NCBI GenBank assembly: GCA_030145245.1
Contig: JAQYWC010000056.1
Coordinates: 35,114-99,113, forward strand
Origin: Desulfobacterium sp.
GTDB taxonomy: Bacteria; Desulfobacterota; Desulfobacteria; Desulfobacterales; Desulfobacteraceae
DNA length: 64,000 nucleotides
Reading direction: 5' to 3'
A model generated the notes under the pieces. The model was given only the letters and a program-made list of their open reading frames with translations. It had not been told where the DNA came from and ran no database searches. Shown in pieces: positions 44,504 through 54,132 of the stretch (positions are counted from its first letter, which is position 1; every line of letters starts with the position of its first letter). The translations under genes and the position numbers were made by a program.

Positions 44504-44956
44504 ATGATACATCAGGTAAATTCATCTTTCGCAAGCCTTGCGGAGACCGTAAAGAACGACGTGAAGCGGACTACAGGCGGGGCGTTCCAGCAAGCACTGG
44601 GAAACGCCCTGGGTACGACAGGAGCGCCGGCCATGCAGACCACCCCCGCGGCATCCCTGGAAGAGGTCACATCCACACGGTGCGACTTCAGGTGTGACTC
44701 CCCCCCAACCATCCAAAACATGACGGATGAACTTCTGGACATGCTGGATCTCTACTCGAACCAGCTCGAAGACCCTGCAGCCTCGTTAAAGAGCCTGGAA
44801 CCGATCCTCAACAGGATCAAGACCAGCGCAGGCAAACTCCTTGAACAGACCGAAAAAACACCGGACACCGATGCCGATCTCAAGGAGATTGCCACCCAGA
44901 GTGCCATGATGGCAAACAACGAATATATAAAATTCCAGAGGGGAGACTACCTCTAG
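44504..44956 (+). CDS. Hypothetical protein, probably flagellum-linked (150 aa)
   Basis: No family recognised. The N-terminal third is Thr/Ala-rich and likely disordered, with two Cys in TRCDFRCDS. The C-terminal two-thirds (~70-145) is helical (MTDELLDMLDLYSNQLEDP, LNRIKTSAGKLLEQ). AAGGAG precedes the ATG and a sigma-54 promoter lies upstream. Its position behind flgM suggests a flagellar role, which is inference from context. Confidence 0.7.
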   Translation: MIHQVNSSFASLAETVKNDVKRTTGGAFQQALGNALGTTGAPAMQTTPAASLEEVTSTRCDFRCDSPPTIQNMTDELLDMLDLYSNQLEDPAASLKSLEPILNRIKTSAGKLLEQTEKTPDTDADLKEIATQSAMMANNEYIKFQRGDYL

Positions 44957-44965
44957 GATCAGCTG

Positions 44966-45745
44966 TTACCAGGTCTTTCTGACCTTGACGCCCTGCTCCT
45001 GGAGATACTGCTTGATCTCATTGACCGTATAGGTGCCGAAATGAACCATGGATGCGATGAGGGCGGCATCCGCCCTGCCCTGGGTCAGGATATCGGCAAG
45101 ATGTGACGGCGTTCCGGCACCGCCCGAGGCGATCACCGGAATGTCAACGGCATCTGAAACCAGCCGGGTAAGATTCATCTCATACCCGTCCTTTGTCCCG
45201 TCGGCATCAATGGAGTTGAGGCAGATCTCTCCCGCCCCCAGCTCCTGGGCCTTTTTAGCCCACTCCAGGGCGTCCATCCCCATGTAGGTTCTTCCGCCGT
45301 TGATAACGATTTCATACCCGGACGGAATGCCCTCCTTTTGCCCCACATGCTTGACATCCATGCCGAGCACCACGCACTGATTTCCAAATGCCCGGGCCCC
45401 CTGGCGGATGATATCGGGATTTTTCACGGCAGCGGAGTTGACACTCACCTTTTCGGCCCCGGCCAGAAGCACGGCCCTCATATCCTCCAGAGTCCGGATG
45501 CCCCCTCCCACGGAAAAGGGAATGAAGATGGTTTCAGCCACTCTCCTGACCACATCGATCATGATGTCGCGCTTCTCATGGGAGGCTGTAATATCATAGA
45601 ACACCAGTTCATCGGCCCCGGCTTCATAATAGAAACGCGCCATCTCCACAGGATCACCGATCTCAACGTTGTTCTGGAACTTGACGCCCTTGGTCGTCTT
45701 ACCCTCCCGCACATCGAGGCAGGGGATGATTCGTTTACTTAGCAT
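44966..45745 (-). CDS. hisF: Imidazole glycerol phosphate synthase, cyclase subunit
   Basis: A 259-aa TIM barrel: start [15 protein letters not shown] with catalytic Asp11, second catalytic Asp in the [12 protein letters not shown] stretch (~130), phosphate loops SVGGGI and ASGGAG. With HisH it makes IGP and AICAR in histidine synthesis. I use ATG 45745, which overlaps the hisH stop by seven bases. Confidence 0.96.
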   Translation of the reverse strand: MLSKRIIPCLDVREGKTTKGVKFQNNVEIGDPVEMARFYYEAGADELVFYDITASHEKRDIMIDVVRRVAETIFIPFSVGGGIRTLEDMRAVLLAGAEKVSVNSAAVKNPDIIRQGARAFGNQCVVLGMDVKHVGQKEGIPSGYEIVINGGRTYMGMDALEWAKKAQELGAGEICLNSIDADGTKDGYEMNLTRLVSDAVDIPVIASGGAGTPSHLADILTQGRADAALIASMVHFGTYTVNEIKQYLQEQGVKVRKTW

Positions 45746-46365
45746 GGCTTCCACACACAAAAATTCTTTAAGATTAATAGTCCTGGCTCACCGCTCTTTT
45801 CAAGGTGAAACTGGGTGGCAAACAGATTGTCCCGTCCAATGGCCGAGGCAAAGGTAACCCCATAACCGGTCCTGCCGAAAACAGCCTTGTCATCCTTTGG
45901 CACTGGAAAGTAGGAGTGAACAAAATAAAACTCGTCATCCGCTTTAATCCCATGAAACAGGGGATGTTCCTGAACAACCTCAAGCCCGTTCCACCCCATG
46001 TGGGGCACCTTAAGGTAGCCGTCACCCGAATCCATCTTTTCCGGAAAGGCCTGCACCTCCCCTGGAATCAGGCCGAGACAACTGGCATCATTCTCCTGGC
46101 TCTTATCCATGATAATCTGGCAGCCCACACAAATTCCGAGCATGGGAATACCGGCCTCAAAGGCCTGTTTCATGGCTTTATCGATACCCCGCTCCTCCAT
46201 GCCGGTCATGGCAGAGCCTGCGGCCCCAACGCCTGGAAATATAATTCTGTCGGCACCCGCTATCTCAGCAGGATCCCGGGTCACCGTGGGGGTATACCCC
46301 AGAAAGGAAACCGCCCGGGCAACACTGGTCAGATTTCCAGCCCCGTAATCAACAATCGCTATCAT
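45739..46365 (-). CDS. hisH: Imidazole glycerol phosphate synthase, glutaminase subunit
   Basis: A 208-aa class I glutamine amidotransferase. Start [15 protein letters not shown] at ATG 46365; the in-frame extension to 46641 reads through mazG in another frame and is not coding. Nucleophile Cys lies in GICVGCQ, and the His-Glu pair in TQFHLEKSG. It supplies ammonia to HisF, whose gene overlaps by seven bases; mazG overlaps its start by 17 bases. Confidence 0.95.
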   Translation of the reverse strand: MIAIVDYGAGNLTSVARAVSFLGYTPTVTRDPAEIAGADRIIFPGVGAAGSAMTGMEERGIDKAMKQAFEAGIPMLGICVGCQIIMDKSQENDASCLGLIPGEVQAFPEKMDSGDGYLKVPHMGWNGLEVVQEHPLFHGIKADDEFYFVHSYFPVPKDDKAVFGRTGYGVTFASAIGRDNLFATQFHLEKSGEPGLLILKNFCVWKPC

Positions 46366-47170
46366 AAGCCCTCTTTGCCTCCTCCCATAGGGAGTCCTTC
46401 TCAGTTCTTGAAAGATCCTTGAGCCCCTCGTTCCTTTCGGCAAGAAGGGCCTCCATATGCCTGAACCGCTTTTCAAACTTGTCTGTGGAGCGCGCCAGGG
46501 AGGTCTCAGGATGAATGCCGGCAAATCTTGCCACATTGGACAGGGTAAAGAGAATATCCCCAAACTCCAGGGCGATTTCATCCTTGTCACCCTTGGCAAG
46601 GGCCTCGGTAAACTCCTGCCACTCCTCTTCGACCTTCTCAAGCACCCCGCTCATATCGTCCCAGTCAAATCCGGATCGAACGGCCCGTTCCGATATTTTA
46701 TAGGATCTCAACAATGCCGTCATTCCTTTGGGCACTGAATCCAGGACCGATTTTGCCCGCTCTTTGCCCGCCTCAAGCTTCTCCTCCCGCTTGATGCTTT
46801 CCCAGCGCTGAAAAAGCTCTTCTTCGCTCTTCAGCGCAAGATCCCCGTACACATGGGGATGGCGGCGAATCATCTTTCTGGCACTCCTGGCAATGCAGTC
46901 TGAAAGATCAAAATTTCCCTGTTCCCGGTAAAGTTCGGCAATGAATACCAGCTGGAACAGCACATCCCCGGTCTCGTCGCACACATCGTTGACGTCGCCG
47001 TCCTCAATGGCCTCAAGAAGCTCGTACACCTCCTCAGCAAGGCATTTCCACATGGTTTCAGGGGTCTGTTTTCTGTCCCAGGGGCAGCCGTTCTCGCCCC
47101 TCAGGGTCCGTATGATTTTTACAAGGCTATTTAAGCCCTCGTCTGTATCGAGCTTCTCTTTTTCTCCCAA
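46349..47170 (-). CDS. mazG: Nucleoside triphosphate pyrophosphohydrolase MazG
   Basis: A 273-aa MazG with two tandem NTP-PPase domains. The first has RGENGCPWDRKQT and EEVYELLEAI (E-E-x2-E metal site) plus DETGDVLFQLVF; the second has VEEEWQEFTEAL and EFGDILFTLSN. It hydrolyses NTPs, including damaged or excess nucleotides. It sits between cvpA and hisHF with overlaps at both ends. Confidence 0.95.
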   Translation of the reverse strand: MGEKEKLDTDEGLNSLVKIIRTLRGENGCPWDRKQTPETMWKCLAEEVYELLEAIEDGDVNDVCDETGDVLFQLVFIAELYREQGNFDLSDCIARSARKMIRRHPHVYGDLALKSEEELFQRWESIKREEKLEAGKERAKSVLDSVPKGMTALLRSYKISERAVRSGFDWDDMSGVLEKVEEEWQEFTEALAKGDKDEIALEFGDILFTLSNVARFAGIHPETSLARSTDKFEKRFRHMEALLAERNEGLKDLSRTEKDSLWEEAKRAYDSDC

Positions 47171-47679
47171 CTCTTTTTTATTCCTTCAAGCTTTAGGTGT
47201 ATTTGGTTTCTCATATCCCGTGATACAAACACGGAGATCGCTTCGGAAACCATGGCAACGTGGGGTGAAAGCCGGGACTGGGTCACGATGGTCCCTCCCT
47301 TGGGCAACATGGTCGTAAGCGTAATAAAAAGGACAGAAACAATGAGCAATCCCTTTGCAGCACCAAAAACCATGCCGCACAACCGATCCACCCATCCCAG
47401 AAAAACAATGTTCAAAAAATAGCGAATCAGGCGGGCAAGCAGATTGATCAGGATCAAAATGGCGCAGAACAGAAGAAAAAAGGAGATGATATTTCTATAA
47501 CCGGGGGTCTCCACCCACCGGCTAAAATAGGGCTCAACCAAGGGATGATAGGTGTAGGCACCATAAAATCCCGCAAGCACCCCCACGATGGAGGATATCT
47601 CCCGGATGAGTCCCCTGAAGAGTCCACGAATCAGACAGAACGAAACAATGACCACTATAACTACATCAAAAACATTCAT
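47131..47679 (-). CDS. cvpA: CvpA family membrane protein
   Basis: A 182-aa protein with four membrane helices and the family start NVFDVVIVVIVSFCLIRGLFRGLIREI. CvpA proteins were linked to colicin V production and envelope integrity. It leads the cvpA-mazG-hisH-hisF operon and is divergent from phoH. Its C-terminal tail is basic and cytoplasmic. Confidence 0.88.
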   Translation of the reverse strand: MNVFDVVIVVIVSFCLIRGLFRGLIREISSIVGVLAGFYGAYTYHPLVEPYFSRWVETPGYRNIISFFLLFCAILILINLLARLIRYFLNIVFLGWVDRLCGMVFGAAKGLLIVSVLFITLTTMLPKGGTIVTQSRLSPHVAMVSEAISVFVSRDMRNQIHLKLEGIKKSWEKKRSSIQTRA

Positions 47680-47750
47680 AATCCCACCGTATAATTTTAT
47701 CCCTGAAGGGTTTAAGTATCAGCTGCCCTGGTTTTCAGTCAAGATTTTTT

Positions 47751-47768
47751 ATTGACCTTTTGGTCAAT
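47751..47768. promoter_or_regulatory. Candidate shared operator between cvpA and phoH
   Basis: ATTGACC-TTTT-GGTCAAT is a perfect 7-4-7 dyad, 20 bases before the phoH ATG and 72 bases before the cvpA start. It could bind a repressor acting on both divergent operons. Confidence 0.45.
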
Positions 47769-47787
47769 TGCGTGCAGTCTTGGGGCC

Positions 47788-48747
47788 ATGAAGACCATAA
47801 CTTTGAACAACATTGATCTGGCACAGCAACTGTTCGGCCAGCACAATGACAACATCGCAAAAATAGCAGCAGCAGCCGGGATAAAGATCGACGCCAGGGG
47901 AAACGAGCTCCACCTGAGGGGCAATGAGGACGGCATCCTCCTTGCAGAAAACATCGTCGCCCAGCTCTATGACCTTATTAAACACAAGTACATCCTAAAC
48001 CCCTCGGACATAGAGTCCGCGGCAAAGGCCCTTCGCCACGACAGCACCTGCCAACTGAAAACCATCTTTTTGGACACCGTGTTCACCACGGCAAAGAACA
48101 AACCCATAACTCCGAGGAACCCGGCCCAGAAGCGGTACATCGATGAAGCCAGAAAAAACGACATCGTCTTTTCCATCGGGCCTGCCGGAACCGGCAAGAC
48201 CTACCTTGCCATGGCAATGGCCGTGGCCGCATACACCAAGGGAGAGATCAACAGGATCGTATTGACACGACCCGCGGTTGAAGCGGGAGAGACCCTGGGA
48301 TTTTTGCCGGGAGACCTTGCCGATAAGATCAACCCCTATCTGAGACCCCTGTATGATGCCCTCTACGACATGCTCACATTTGACCGTGCCAAGGAACTCA
48401 TCGAACAGGGAACCATCGAGATAGCCCCCCTGGCATTCATGCGGGGACGAACCCTTAACAACTCCTTCATCATCCTTGACGAGGCCCAGAACACCTCGTC
48501 CGAACAGATGAAGATGTTTCTCACCCGCATCGGCTACAGCTCCAGGGCCGTCATCACCGGCGATATCACCCAGATAGATCTCCCCACGGGCAAGAAGTCC
48601 GGGTTAGTGGAGGCAAAAAGCCTGCTTCAGAACATCGAAGGGCTCCAGTTTGTCTATTTTACCAGGGATGATGTTGTGAGGCACAGGCTTGTATCAAGAA
48701 TCATCCAGGCCTATGAGCGCTCAACAAAAAAACAGCGAAAAAAATGA
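47788..48747 (+). CDS. phoH: PhoH family P-loop ATPase (YbeZ)
   Basis: A 319-aa protein: N-terminal KH-like part, Walker A GPAGTGKTYLAM (~135) and Walker B FIILDEAQN (~240). The YbeZ/PhoH type acts with YbeY in RNA metabolism and 16S rRNA quality control, and ybeY lies two genes downstream. I start at ATG 47788. The stop overlaps the HD-hydrolase start by four bases (ATGA). Confidence 0.93.
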   Translation: MKTITLNNIDLAQQLFGQHNDNIAKIAAAAGIKIDARGNELHLRGNEDGILLAENIVAQLYDLIKHKYILNPSDIESAAKALRHDSTCQLKTIFLDTVFTTAKNKPITPRNPAQKRYIDEARKNDIVFSIGPAGTGKTYLAMAMAVAAYTKGEINRIVLTRPAVEAGETLGFLPGDLADKINPYLRPLYDALYDMLTFDRAKELIEQGTIEIAPLAFMRGRTLNNSFIILDEAQNTSSEQMKMFLTRIGYSSRAVITGDITQIDLPTGKKSGLVEAKSLLQNIEGLQFVYFTRDDVVRHRLVSRIIQAYERSTKKQRKK

Positions 48748-51107
48748 TACCTGAAGACAAAATTCGTTCCATCAACCGATTCATTGGAACCAAGACCTCG
48801 GTGCTATGGGGAATTCTCCTGGCAACGACCCTGATATCCACCATTTTTCTCTACCCTGAAGACGGACACATCAACGTCTCTTACAGGCTGGGGGATGTGG
48901 CGGACAGGGATATCAAGGCGCCCATGGATTTTTTCATCGAGGATACCGAGGCAACCGAACTCAACAGAACAGAGACGGGCCACTCGGTCCTCACGGTATA
49001 CGATTTCGACCCGACCCTGATTCAGAAAATATCCGACCGGGTGGACAAGGCCTTTGTCATACCCCAGAAATATTTCACAAACCAGGAGCAGGAACAGGAA
49101 GAGCCGCCCCCCCTTTCAGCGGTCATGGCCGCACGGGATAAGTTTGAAAAGACCATGGGCATCTCCCTTGGCAGGGGCACCTTTACCACCCTTTATAATA
49201 ACCGGTTTTCCCAGAAAATCCCCCAGAAGATCCGGGTCATCATCACCGAGATCCTGAAGAACGGCATCGTTGCCAACAAGGAAGTTCTCCTGAAGGAGGA
49301 GGGCAAGGGCATTGTCCTGAGGACCATCGGGACCGCCAACGAACGGGTGGTCAACAATCTCAAGGCCTTTTACGGCCCCGACCAGGCAAAGACCATGGTC
49401 AGGATCGTGGGCGACCCCCTGCTCCGGGAGATCGACTACAACCTCTCCAACCTCATTGTGGACCTCTCCCAGCAGCTTCTTATTCCCAACATCACCATGA
49501 ACAGGAGCGAAACAGGGAACAGGATCAAAGAGGCCCAGTCAACGGTGAAGCCGGTGCTATACAAGATCAAGGCCGGAGAGATGATCCTGAGGGAAGGAGA
49601 ACGGGTCGACGGTATCCACCTTGTCAAGCTCAAGGCCCTGGAGAGCCAGACCCAGGAGAAAAGTTCTTTCATGTCCCAGACAGGCACCGCCCTGATCATC
49701 CTGATTGCCCTGGCAGTGTTCTATCTGCTGCTCCTCAAGGACCGGAAAGGCCTGGAGCGCCACCACAACAAGAACATCATATTTCTGGCATCCATGCTTA
49801 CGCTGTTCCTGCTCATTGCACGGCTTGCCGCCCCCTTTGCCGGTTCGGTCCACCCGGAACTTCCGGCATCCGTATCGGAGATCTCCATCTCCCTGGGACT
49901 TCCGCTTTCGGCCGGTGCCATGACCGTCTGCCTCTTCCTGGGATTCGAGGTGGCCATCTACTTTGCCATGGTCCTCTCCCTTCTGGCGGCCATGATCTTC
50001 TCAAACAGCATCGAGATCTTTATCTTCTTTTTCTTCAGCTCCATGACCGCCGCCTTCTGGACAAAGGAGTGCAGGGAGAGAAAGCGGTTCATCACCGCCG
50101 GGGTGAAACTGGCCCTCTTCAACACCGGCCTTGCCATTGCCCTGAACATCTACCTGGCCCAGCCTGAGCTCGGTATTATCACAAAGGATATCATCCTGGC
50201 ATTTTCCGGCGGGTTGCTGGCAGGCATCATCACGGCGGGCCTGGCCCCCATGATTGAAATCATCTTTGACTACACCACCGAGATCAAGCTTCTTGAGCTC
50301 TCGAGCCTGGACCAGCCCATCATGAGACGGCTGATGATCGAGGCACCCGGCACTTACAACCACAGCATCATCGTGGCAAGCCTTGCCGAAGCCGCAGCTG
50401 CAGCCATTGGCGCCAGCATCCTCAAGACCAAAGTGAGCGCCTTTTACCACGACATCGGAAAACTCCAGCAGCCCCTCTACTTCATCGAGAACCAGACCGA
50501 CGGCAAAAACCGCCACGACAAACTCTCCCCCTCCATGAGTGCCCTGATCCTGATCCAGCACATTAAAAAAGGGGTGGAGATCGCCAAGGAGAACAAGCTT
50601 GGCATGGACATCGTGGATACCATCAAACAGCACCACGGCACCAGCCTGATCCGCTATTTTTACAACAAGAGTGTCAAGCTGAACGGTGAAGATGCGGTAA
50701 AGGAGAGCGATTTCCGCTATCCCGGCCCCAAGCCCCAGACACGGGAGGCGGGCATCGTCATGCTGGCGGACGTGATCGAGGCAGCCATGCGAACCCTGGA
50801 GCGGCCCACCCCGGCCAGGATCCAGGGCCGGGTCCAGGACCTGACCAACGCTATCTTTTCCGACGGCCAGCTCGAGGAGTGCGAGCTGACCCTGAAGGAT
50901 CTCCACCAGATTGCCAAGAGTTTCAACAAGATTCTCACCGGCATCTACCATCAGCGTATCGAATACACAGACAAACCACAGGAAAAACGGAAAGAGAAGA
51001 ATGGAAAACCAGAAAATTCTGATTCAGATTCAGACAGAAACAACAAAGATATCAAAACTGCCGACAAATCAAAAAATCAGCAGAATCTTAAGCGCCTTGG
51101 GATATGA
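48744..51107 (+). CDS. 7TM receptor-HD phosphohydrolase (PgpH-like)
   Basis: A 787-aa membrane protein: one N-terminal helix, a large extracellular 7TMR-HDED sensor (~50-300), seven helices (~305-480) and a cytoplasmic HD domain (~510-720) with NHSIIVASLAEAAA and FYHDIGKLQQP (metal His-Asp). Relatives such as PgpH hydrolyse c-di-AMP. It is encoded between phoH and ybeY, as is usual. Its C-terminal tail is low-complexity and charged, and its 3' end overlaps ybeY by 107 bases. Confidence 0.9.
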   Translation: MIPEDKIRSINRFIGTKTSVLWGILLATTLISTIFLYPEDGHINVSYRLGDVADRDIKAPMDFFIEDTEATELNRTETGHSVLTVYDFDPTLIQKISDRVDKAFVIPQKYFTNQEQEQEEPPPLSAVMAARDKFEKTMGISLGRGTFTTLYNNRFSQKIPQKIRVIITEILKNGIVANKEVLLKEEGKGIVLRTIGTANERVVNNLKAFYGPDQAKTMVRIVGDPLLREIDYNLSNLIVDLSQQLLIPNITMNRSETGNRIKEAQSTVKPVLYKIKAGEMILREGERVDGIHLVKLKALESQTQEKSSFMSQTGTALIILIALAVFYLLLLKDRKGLERHHNKNIIFLASMLTLFLLIARLAAPFAGSVHPELPASVSEISISLGLPLSAGAMTVCLFLGFEVAIYFAMVLSLLAAMIFSNSIEIFIFFFFSSMTAAFWTKECRERKRFITAGVKLALFNTGLAIALNIYLAQPELGIITKDIILAFSGGLLAGIITAGLAPMIEIIFDYTTEIKLLELSSLDQPIMRRLMIEAPGTYNHSIIVASLAEAAAAAIGASILKTKVSAFYHDIGKLQQPLYFIENQTDGKNRHDKLSPSMSALILIQHIKKGVEIAKENKLGMDIVDTIKQHHGTSLIRYFYNKSVKLNGEDAVKESDFRYPGPKPQTREAGIVMLADVIEAAMRTLERPTPARIQGRVQDLTNAIFSDGQLEECELTLKDLHQIAKSFNKILTGIYHQRIEYTDKPQEKRKEKNGKPENSDSDSDRNNKDIKTADKSKNQQNLKRLGI

Positions 51108-51468
51108 TGACCATGAACTTTCAGTGGTGATCACAGACGATCCTTCCATCATGGAACTGAACCAGACCCACCGGGGGCTTGCAAAGCCCACCAATGTTCT
51201 CTCCTTTCCCATGCTTGAAGGTGAATTTTCCACCATCACCCCGGGGCTGCTCGGGGATCTTGTCATCTCCATCGAGACAGCGGAAAGGGAGGCAATTGAT
51301 GCCGGCATCACCCTGGAAGAACGCATGTCCCAGCTCATGGTCCACGGCATCCTCCACCTGGTGGGCTTTGACCATGAACAGGGTGAAGATGAGGCTGTTG
51401 AGATGGAAAAAAAGAGCCTGGAGGTGCTACGGCTCATCGAAACCAACCCGGATCTTGACGCATTTTAA
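51001..51468 (+). CDS. ybeY: Endoribonuclease YbeY (rRNA maturation)
   Basis: A 155-aa metalloprotein with the zinc motif H-x3-H-x5-H as HGILHLVGFDH, followed by EDEAVEMEKK. YbeY matures the 3' end of 16S rRNA. I start at ATG 51001, with GAGAAG upstream and homologous sequence from residue 5; this places 107 bases inside the preceding gene, an unusually long same-strand overlap. Confidence 0.93.
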   Translation: MENQKILIQIQTETTKISKLPTNQKISRILSALGYDDHELSVVITDDPSIMELNQTHRGLAKPTNVLSFPMLEGEFSTITPGLLGDLVISIETAEREAIDAGITLEERMSQLMVHGILHLVGFDHEQGEDEAVEMEKKSLEVLRLIETNPDLDAF

Positions 51469-51480
51469 AGGGAGATTAAA

Positions 51481-52200
51481 ATGGCACAGCTTGCCGTAAA
51501 CGTAGACCATGTAGCCACATTGAGAGAAGCCAGGGGAGCCGCTTACCCGGAACCCGTTGCTGCCGCCATTGCCGCAGAAACAGGAGGCGCCGACGGCATT
51601 GTCGTGCATCTCAGGGAGGACAGGCGTCACATACAGGAGAGGGATGTCAGGGTCATCAAAGAGGTGATCAAGACAAAGCTGATCTTTGAGATGGCCGCCA
51701 CCAGCGAAATGCTGGGGATAGCCCTTTCCGTAAAGCCCCACACCGTAACCCTGGTACCGGAAAAACGGGAAGAGATCACCACCGAAGGGGGACTGGACCT
51801 CATCACCCACCACGCCTCCATCAAAGACACGGTGCAAGCCCTCCAGAACGCAGGCATCAAGGTGAGCATCTTCATCGATCCGGATCTCGACCAGATCAAG
51901 GTCGCCCACAGGATCGACGCCGACATGATCGAGATTCACACCGGCGCTTTTTGCGACGCAACCACCGAGTATGATCAGGACAAGGAGTTCATACGGATCG
52001 TGGATGCGGCAAAAATTGCCAGCAAGCTCAACCTGGGGGTCAATGCCGGCCACGGCATCTGCTACAACACCATCAAGGCCTTCCAGGGACTCGCCGAGAT
52101 CGACGAGTTCAGCATCGGCCACAGCATCGTCTCCCGTGCCGTTCTCACGGGCATGGACCAGGCGGTAAGGGACATGGCGGCTTTGATCAAGGCGCTGTAA
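51481..52200 (+). CDS. pdxJ: Pyridoxine 5'-phosphate synthase
   Basis: A 239-aa TIM barrel starting AQLAVNVDHVATLREARG, with phosphate-loop features and HITHHASIKD-like stretches, here LITHHASIKDTV. It joins 1-deoxyxylulose 5-phosphate and aminoacetone phosphate in vitamin B6 synthesis. GGGAG precedes the ATG. It closes the phoH-HD-ybeY-pdxJ operon. Confidence 0.95.
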   Translation: MAQLAVNVDHVATLREARGAAYPEPVAAAIAAETGGADGIVVHLREDRRHIQERDVRVIKEVIKTKLIFEMAATSEMLGIALSVKPHTVTLVPEKREEITTEGGLDLITHHASIKDTVQALQNAGIKVSIFIDPDLDQIKVAHRIDADMIEIHTGAFCDATTEYDQDKEFIRIVDAAKIASKLNLGVNAGHGICYNTIKAFQGLAEIDEFSIGHSIVSRAVLTGMDQAVRDMAALIKAL

Positions 52201-52213
52201 TCCTGCCATACAC

Positions 52214-52243
52214 GGAATCCGGCCCCCCGGCCGGATTCCTTCC
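52214..52243 (+). terminator. Terminator-like hairpin after pdxJ
   Basis: GGAATCCGGCC (52214-52224) and GGCCGGATTCC (52229-52239) form an 11-bp stem with a CCCC loop; only a short T stretch follows. Confidence 0.6.
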
Positions 52244-52319
52244 GGTCAATGCTCCCCAGGGACGCCCCCACTTGCCTGAATAACAAAAAGCGATGCAACA
52301 GCCGTGAAAGGAGTGTAAA

Positions 52320-53345
52320 ATGCGACCAATTCTAAAAACAATCCTTCTCCTGGCAATGGGTTCACTGCTCCAGGCCTGCGGTGTCAACCCGGCTGTACCG
52401 TTCAGGAACGATCCCCTGATCGGGCAACTGATCAACACCGCCACAGGGGAAACCATGGATATGGATGCCCTGGTGGACCACCTGCTTCAAGCCGACGTGA
52501 TCTATCTTGGGGAAAAGCATAACAACCCGGAGCACCACAGGCTCCAGAACAAGATCATCAAGGCCCTGATAGCAAAAGGGAAACGCCCCCAGCTGGGGTT
52601 TGAGTTCTTCTCCACAAGCGACACCCCGCTCCTATTGGACTTTATTGACTCCCACCGGGCAAAGCACTCAAATGCCGTTGAGAAAAGGGTGGAAACCATG
52701 CTCAGGAAACAGCTGGGATGGGATGCCAAATCAGACAAGCTCTGGCCCTACTACTTTGAGATTTTAAGCCTTGCCAAAAAGGAGAGTCTTGTGGCCGCGG
52801 GCCTGGATCTTTCAGACGCCCAGAAACGGCGCATCACAAGAAAGGGATGGGACAACCTCACAAATCTTGAAAAGCGGTCGATCTTCTCCACCCACCTTGA
52901 CGACAAGACCTACCGGGATTACATGTACGGGATATTTGCCGATGTACACTGCGGCATGAAAAACCCCAGGATGCAGTCACTGCTCTTTGACTCCTGGATC
53001 GCCCGGAACGACACCATGGCCCACGCCATTGCCGAACTCCACGCAACCGGCCCGGACAGGCCCGTGGTGGTGATCATCGGCGGCGGCCACACGGAACACA
53101 ACCTCGGGGTGGTTGACCGGGTCCGCCACCTCAACCCCGGCATCTCCCAGGTCAATCTGGGATTTGTTGAGATCGCCAGAACCCCTTCAGAGGTTCGTGA
53201 CTACCTGGCCCCCCTCGATCTTAAAGGCTTTCAGCCGTCACCGCCCTTTGATTATGTCTGGTTTACCCAGCGGGTCAGTTACCAGGACCCCTGCGAAAAA
53301 TATAAGAAAAGGCTTGAGAAAAGCCGGCTCCACAGAAAAGAGTAA
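52320..53345 (+). CDS. ChaN family lipoprotein
   Basis: A 341-aa lipoprotein with signal peptide and lipobox LLQAC (Cys20). The ChaN/erythromycin-esterase-like fold is marked by VIYLGEKHNNPEHHRLQ and GFEFFS, and GGGHTEHN near residue 258. ChaN relatives bind haem at the outer membrane; some related folds are proteases. The role here is open. GAAAGGAG precedes the ATG, and truC follows after three bases. Confidence 0.85.
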   Translation: MRPILKTILLLAMGSLLQACGVNPAVPFRNDPLIGQLINTATGETMDMDALVDHLLQADVIYLGEKHNNPEHHRLQNKIIKALIAKGKRPQLGFEFFSTSDTPLLLDFIDSHRAKHSNAVEKRVETMLRKQLGWDAKSDKLWPYYFEILSLAKKESLVAAGLDLSDAQKRRITRKGWDNLTNLEKRSIFSTHLDDKTYRDYMYGIFADVHCGMKNPRMQSLLFDSWIARNDTMAHAIAELHATGPDRPVVVIIGGGHTEHNLGVVDRVRHLNPGISQVNLGFVEIARTPSEVRDYLAPLDLKGFQPSPPFDYVWFTQRVSYQDPCEKYKKRLEKSRLHRKE

Positions 53346-53348
53346 AAT

Positions 53349-54098
53349 ATGGAAACTCCAGAAACAGACCTCCTTGAGATTCTCTACAAGGACAAAGATC
53401 TCGTTGCCGTGAACAAGCCGTCCGGCCTCATGGTCCACAAAAGCCCCCTTGCCACCGGGGAGAAACGGTTCGCCCTGCAGATGGTCAGGAACCAGACCGG
53501 AAGCCATGTGTTTCCGGTACACCGCCTGGACAGGCCCACCTCAGGGGTGCTTCTCTTTGCCAGAAACCGCGAAACAGCAGCAAGGATGTCAAAGCTGTTT
53601 GAACTCAGCCAGATCCAAAAGAGCTATCTTGCCGTGGTCCGGGGCTATGTGGAGGGCGAGGGAACCATCTGCCATCCCTTAAAGGATATCAAGCACAAGA
53701 TCGACTCCAAAAAAACCGCTGACCCGCCCCGGGTCGACGAGGCGATCACCGACTTTCTCAGCCTTGCCCGGGTGGAGCTGCCCATTGCCGTGGACAGATA
53801 CCCCACCACCCGCTACTCCCTGGTGAAGCTGTGGCCAAAGACCGGCCGCCGACACCAGCTGAGGCGCCACATGAAGCACATCTTCCATCCCATTGTGGGG
53901 GACACGGTCTACGGAAAGAGCGCCCACAACCGCTTCTTTGAAAATCATCTCAACTGCAAGGGGCTCCTCCTGACAGCAAAAGAACTCTCCTTTATCCATC
54001 CCGGAACAAGGGAGCCCATCACCATCTCAGCCCCCCTGGACGAACGATTCCAGGCAATGATCACCCGGCTTGGCTGGGACCAGGCCGTCGCCCCTTAA
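53349..54098 (+). CDS. truC: tRNA pseudouridine synthase TruC
   Basis: A 249-aa RluA-type synthase. The catalytic Asp lies in VHRLDRPTSG. VNKPSGLMVH, the region RYPTTRYSLVKLWPKTGRRHQ and RRHMKHIFHPIVGD follow E. coli TruC closely, supporting U65 of certain tRNAs as target. It starts three bases after the ChaN-like gene. Confidence 0.9.
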   Translation: METPETDLLEILYKDKDLVAVNKPSGLMVHKSPLATGEKRFALQMVRNQTGSHVFPVHRLDRPTSGVLLFARNRETAARMSKLFELSQIQKSYLAVVRGYVEGEGTICHPLKDIKHKIDSKKTADPPRVDEAITDFLSLARVELPIAVDRYPTTRYSLVKLWPKTGRRHQLRRHMKHIFHPIVGDTVYGKSAHNRFFENHLNCKGLLLTAKELSFIHPGTREPITISAPLDERFQAMITRLGWDQAVAP

Positions 54099-54132
54099 CG
54101 GGAGCACTTGACCGGACCCAGACACTCACCAT

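Noticed and set aside
45739..46641. 300-aa form of HisH
   Set aside because: The first ~92 residues are mazG read in another frame; HisH homology begins at ATG 46365.
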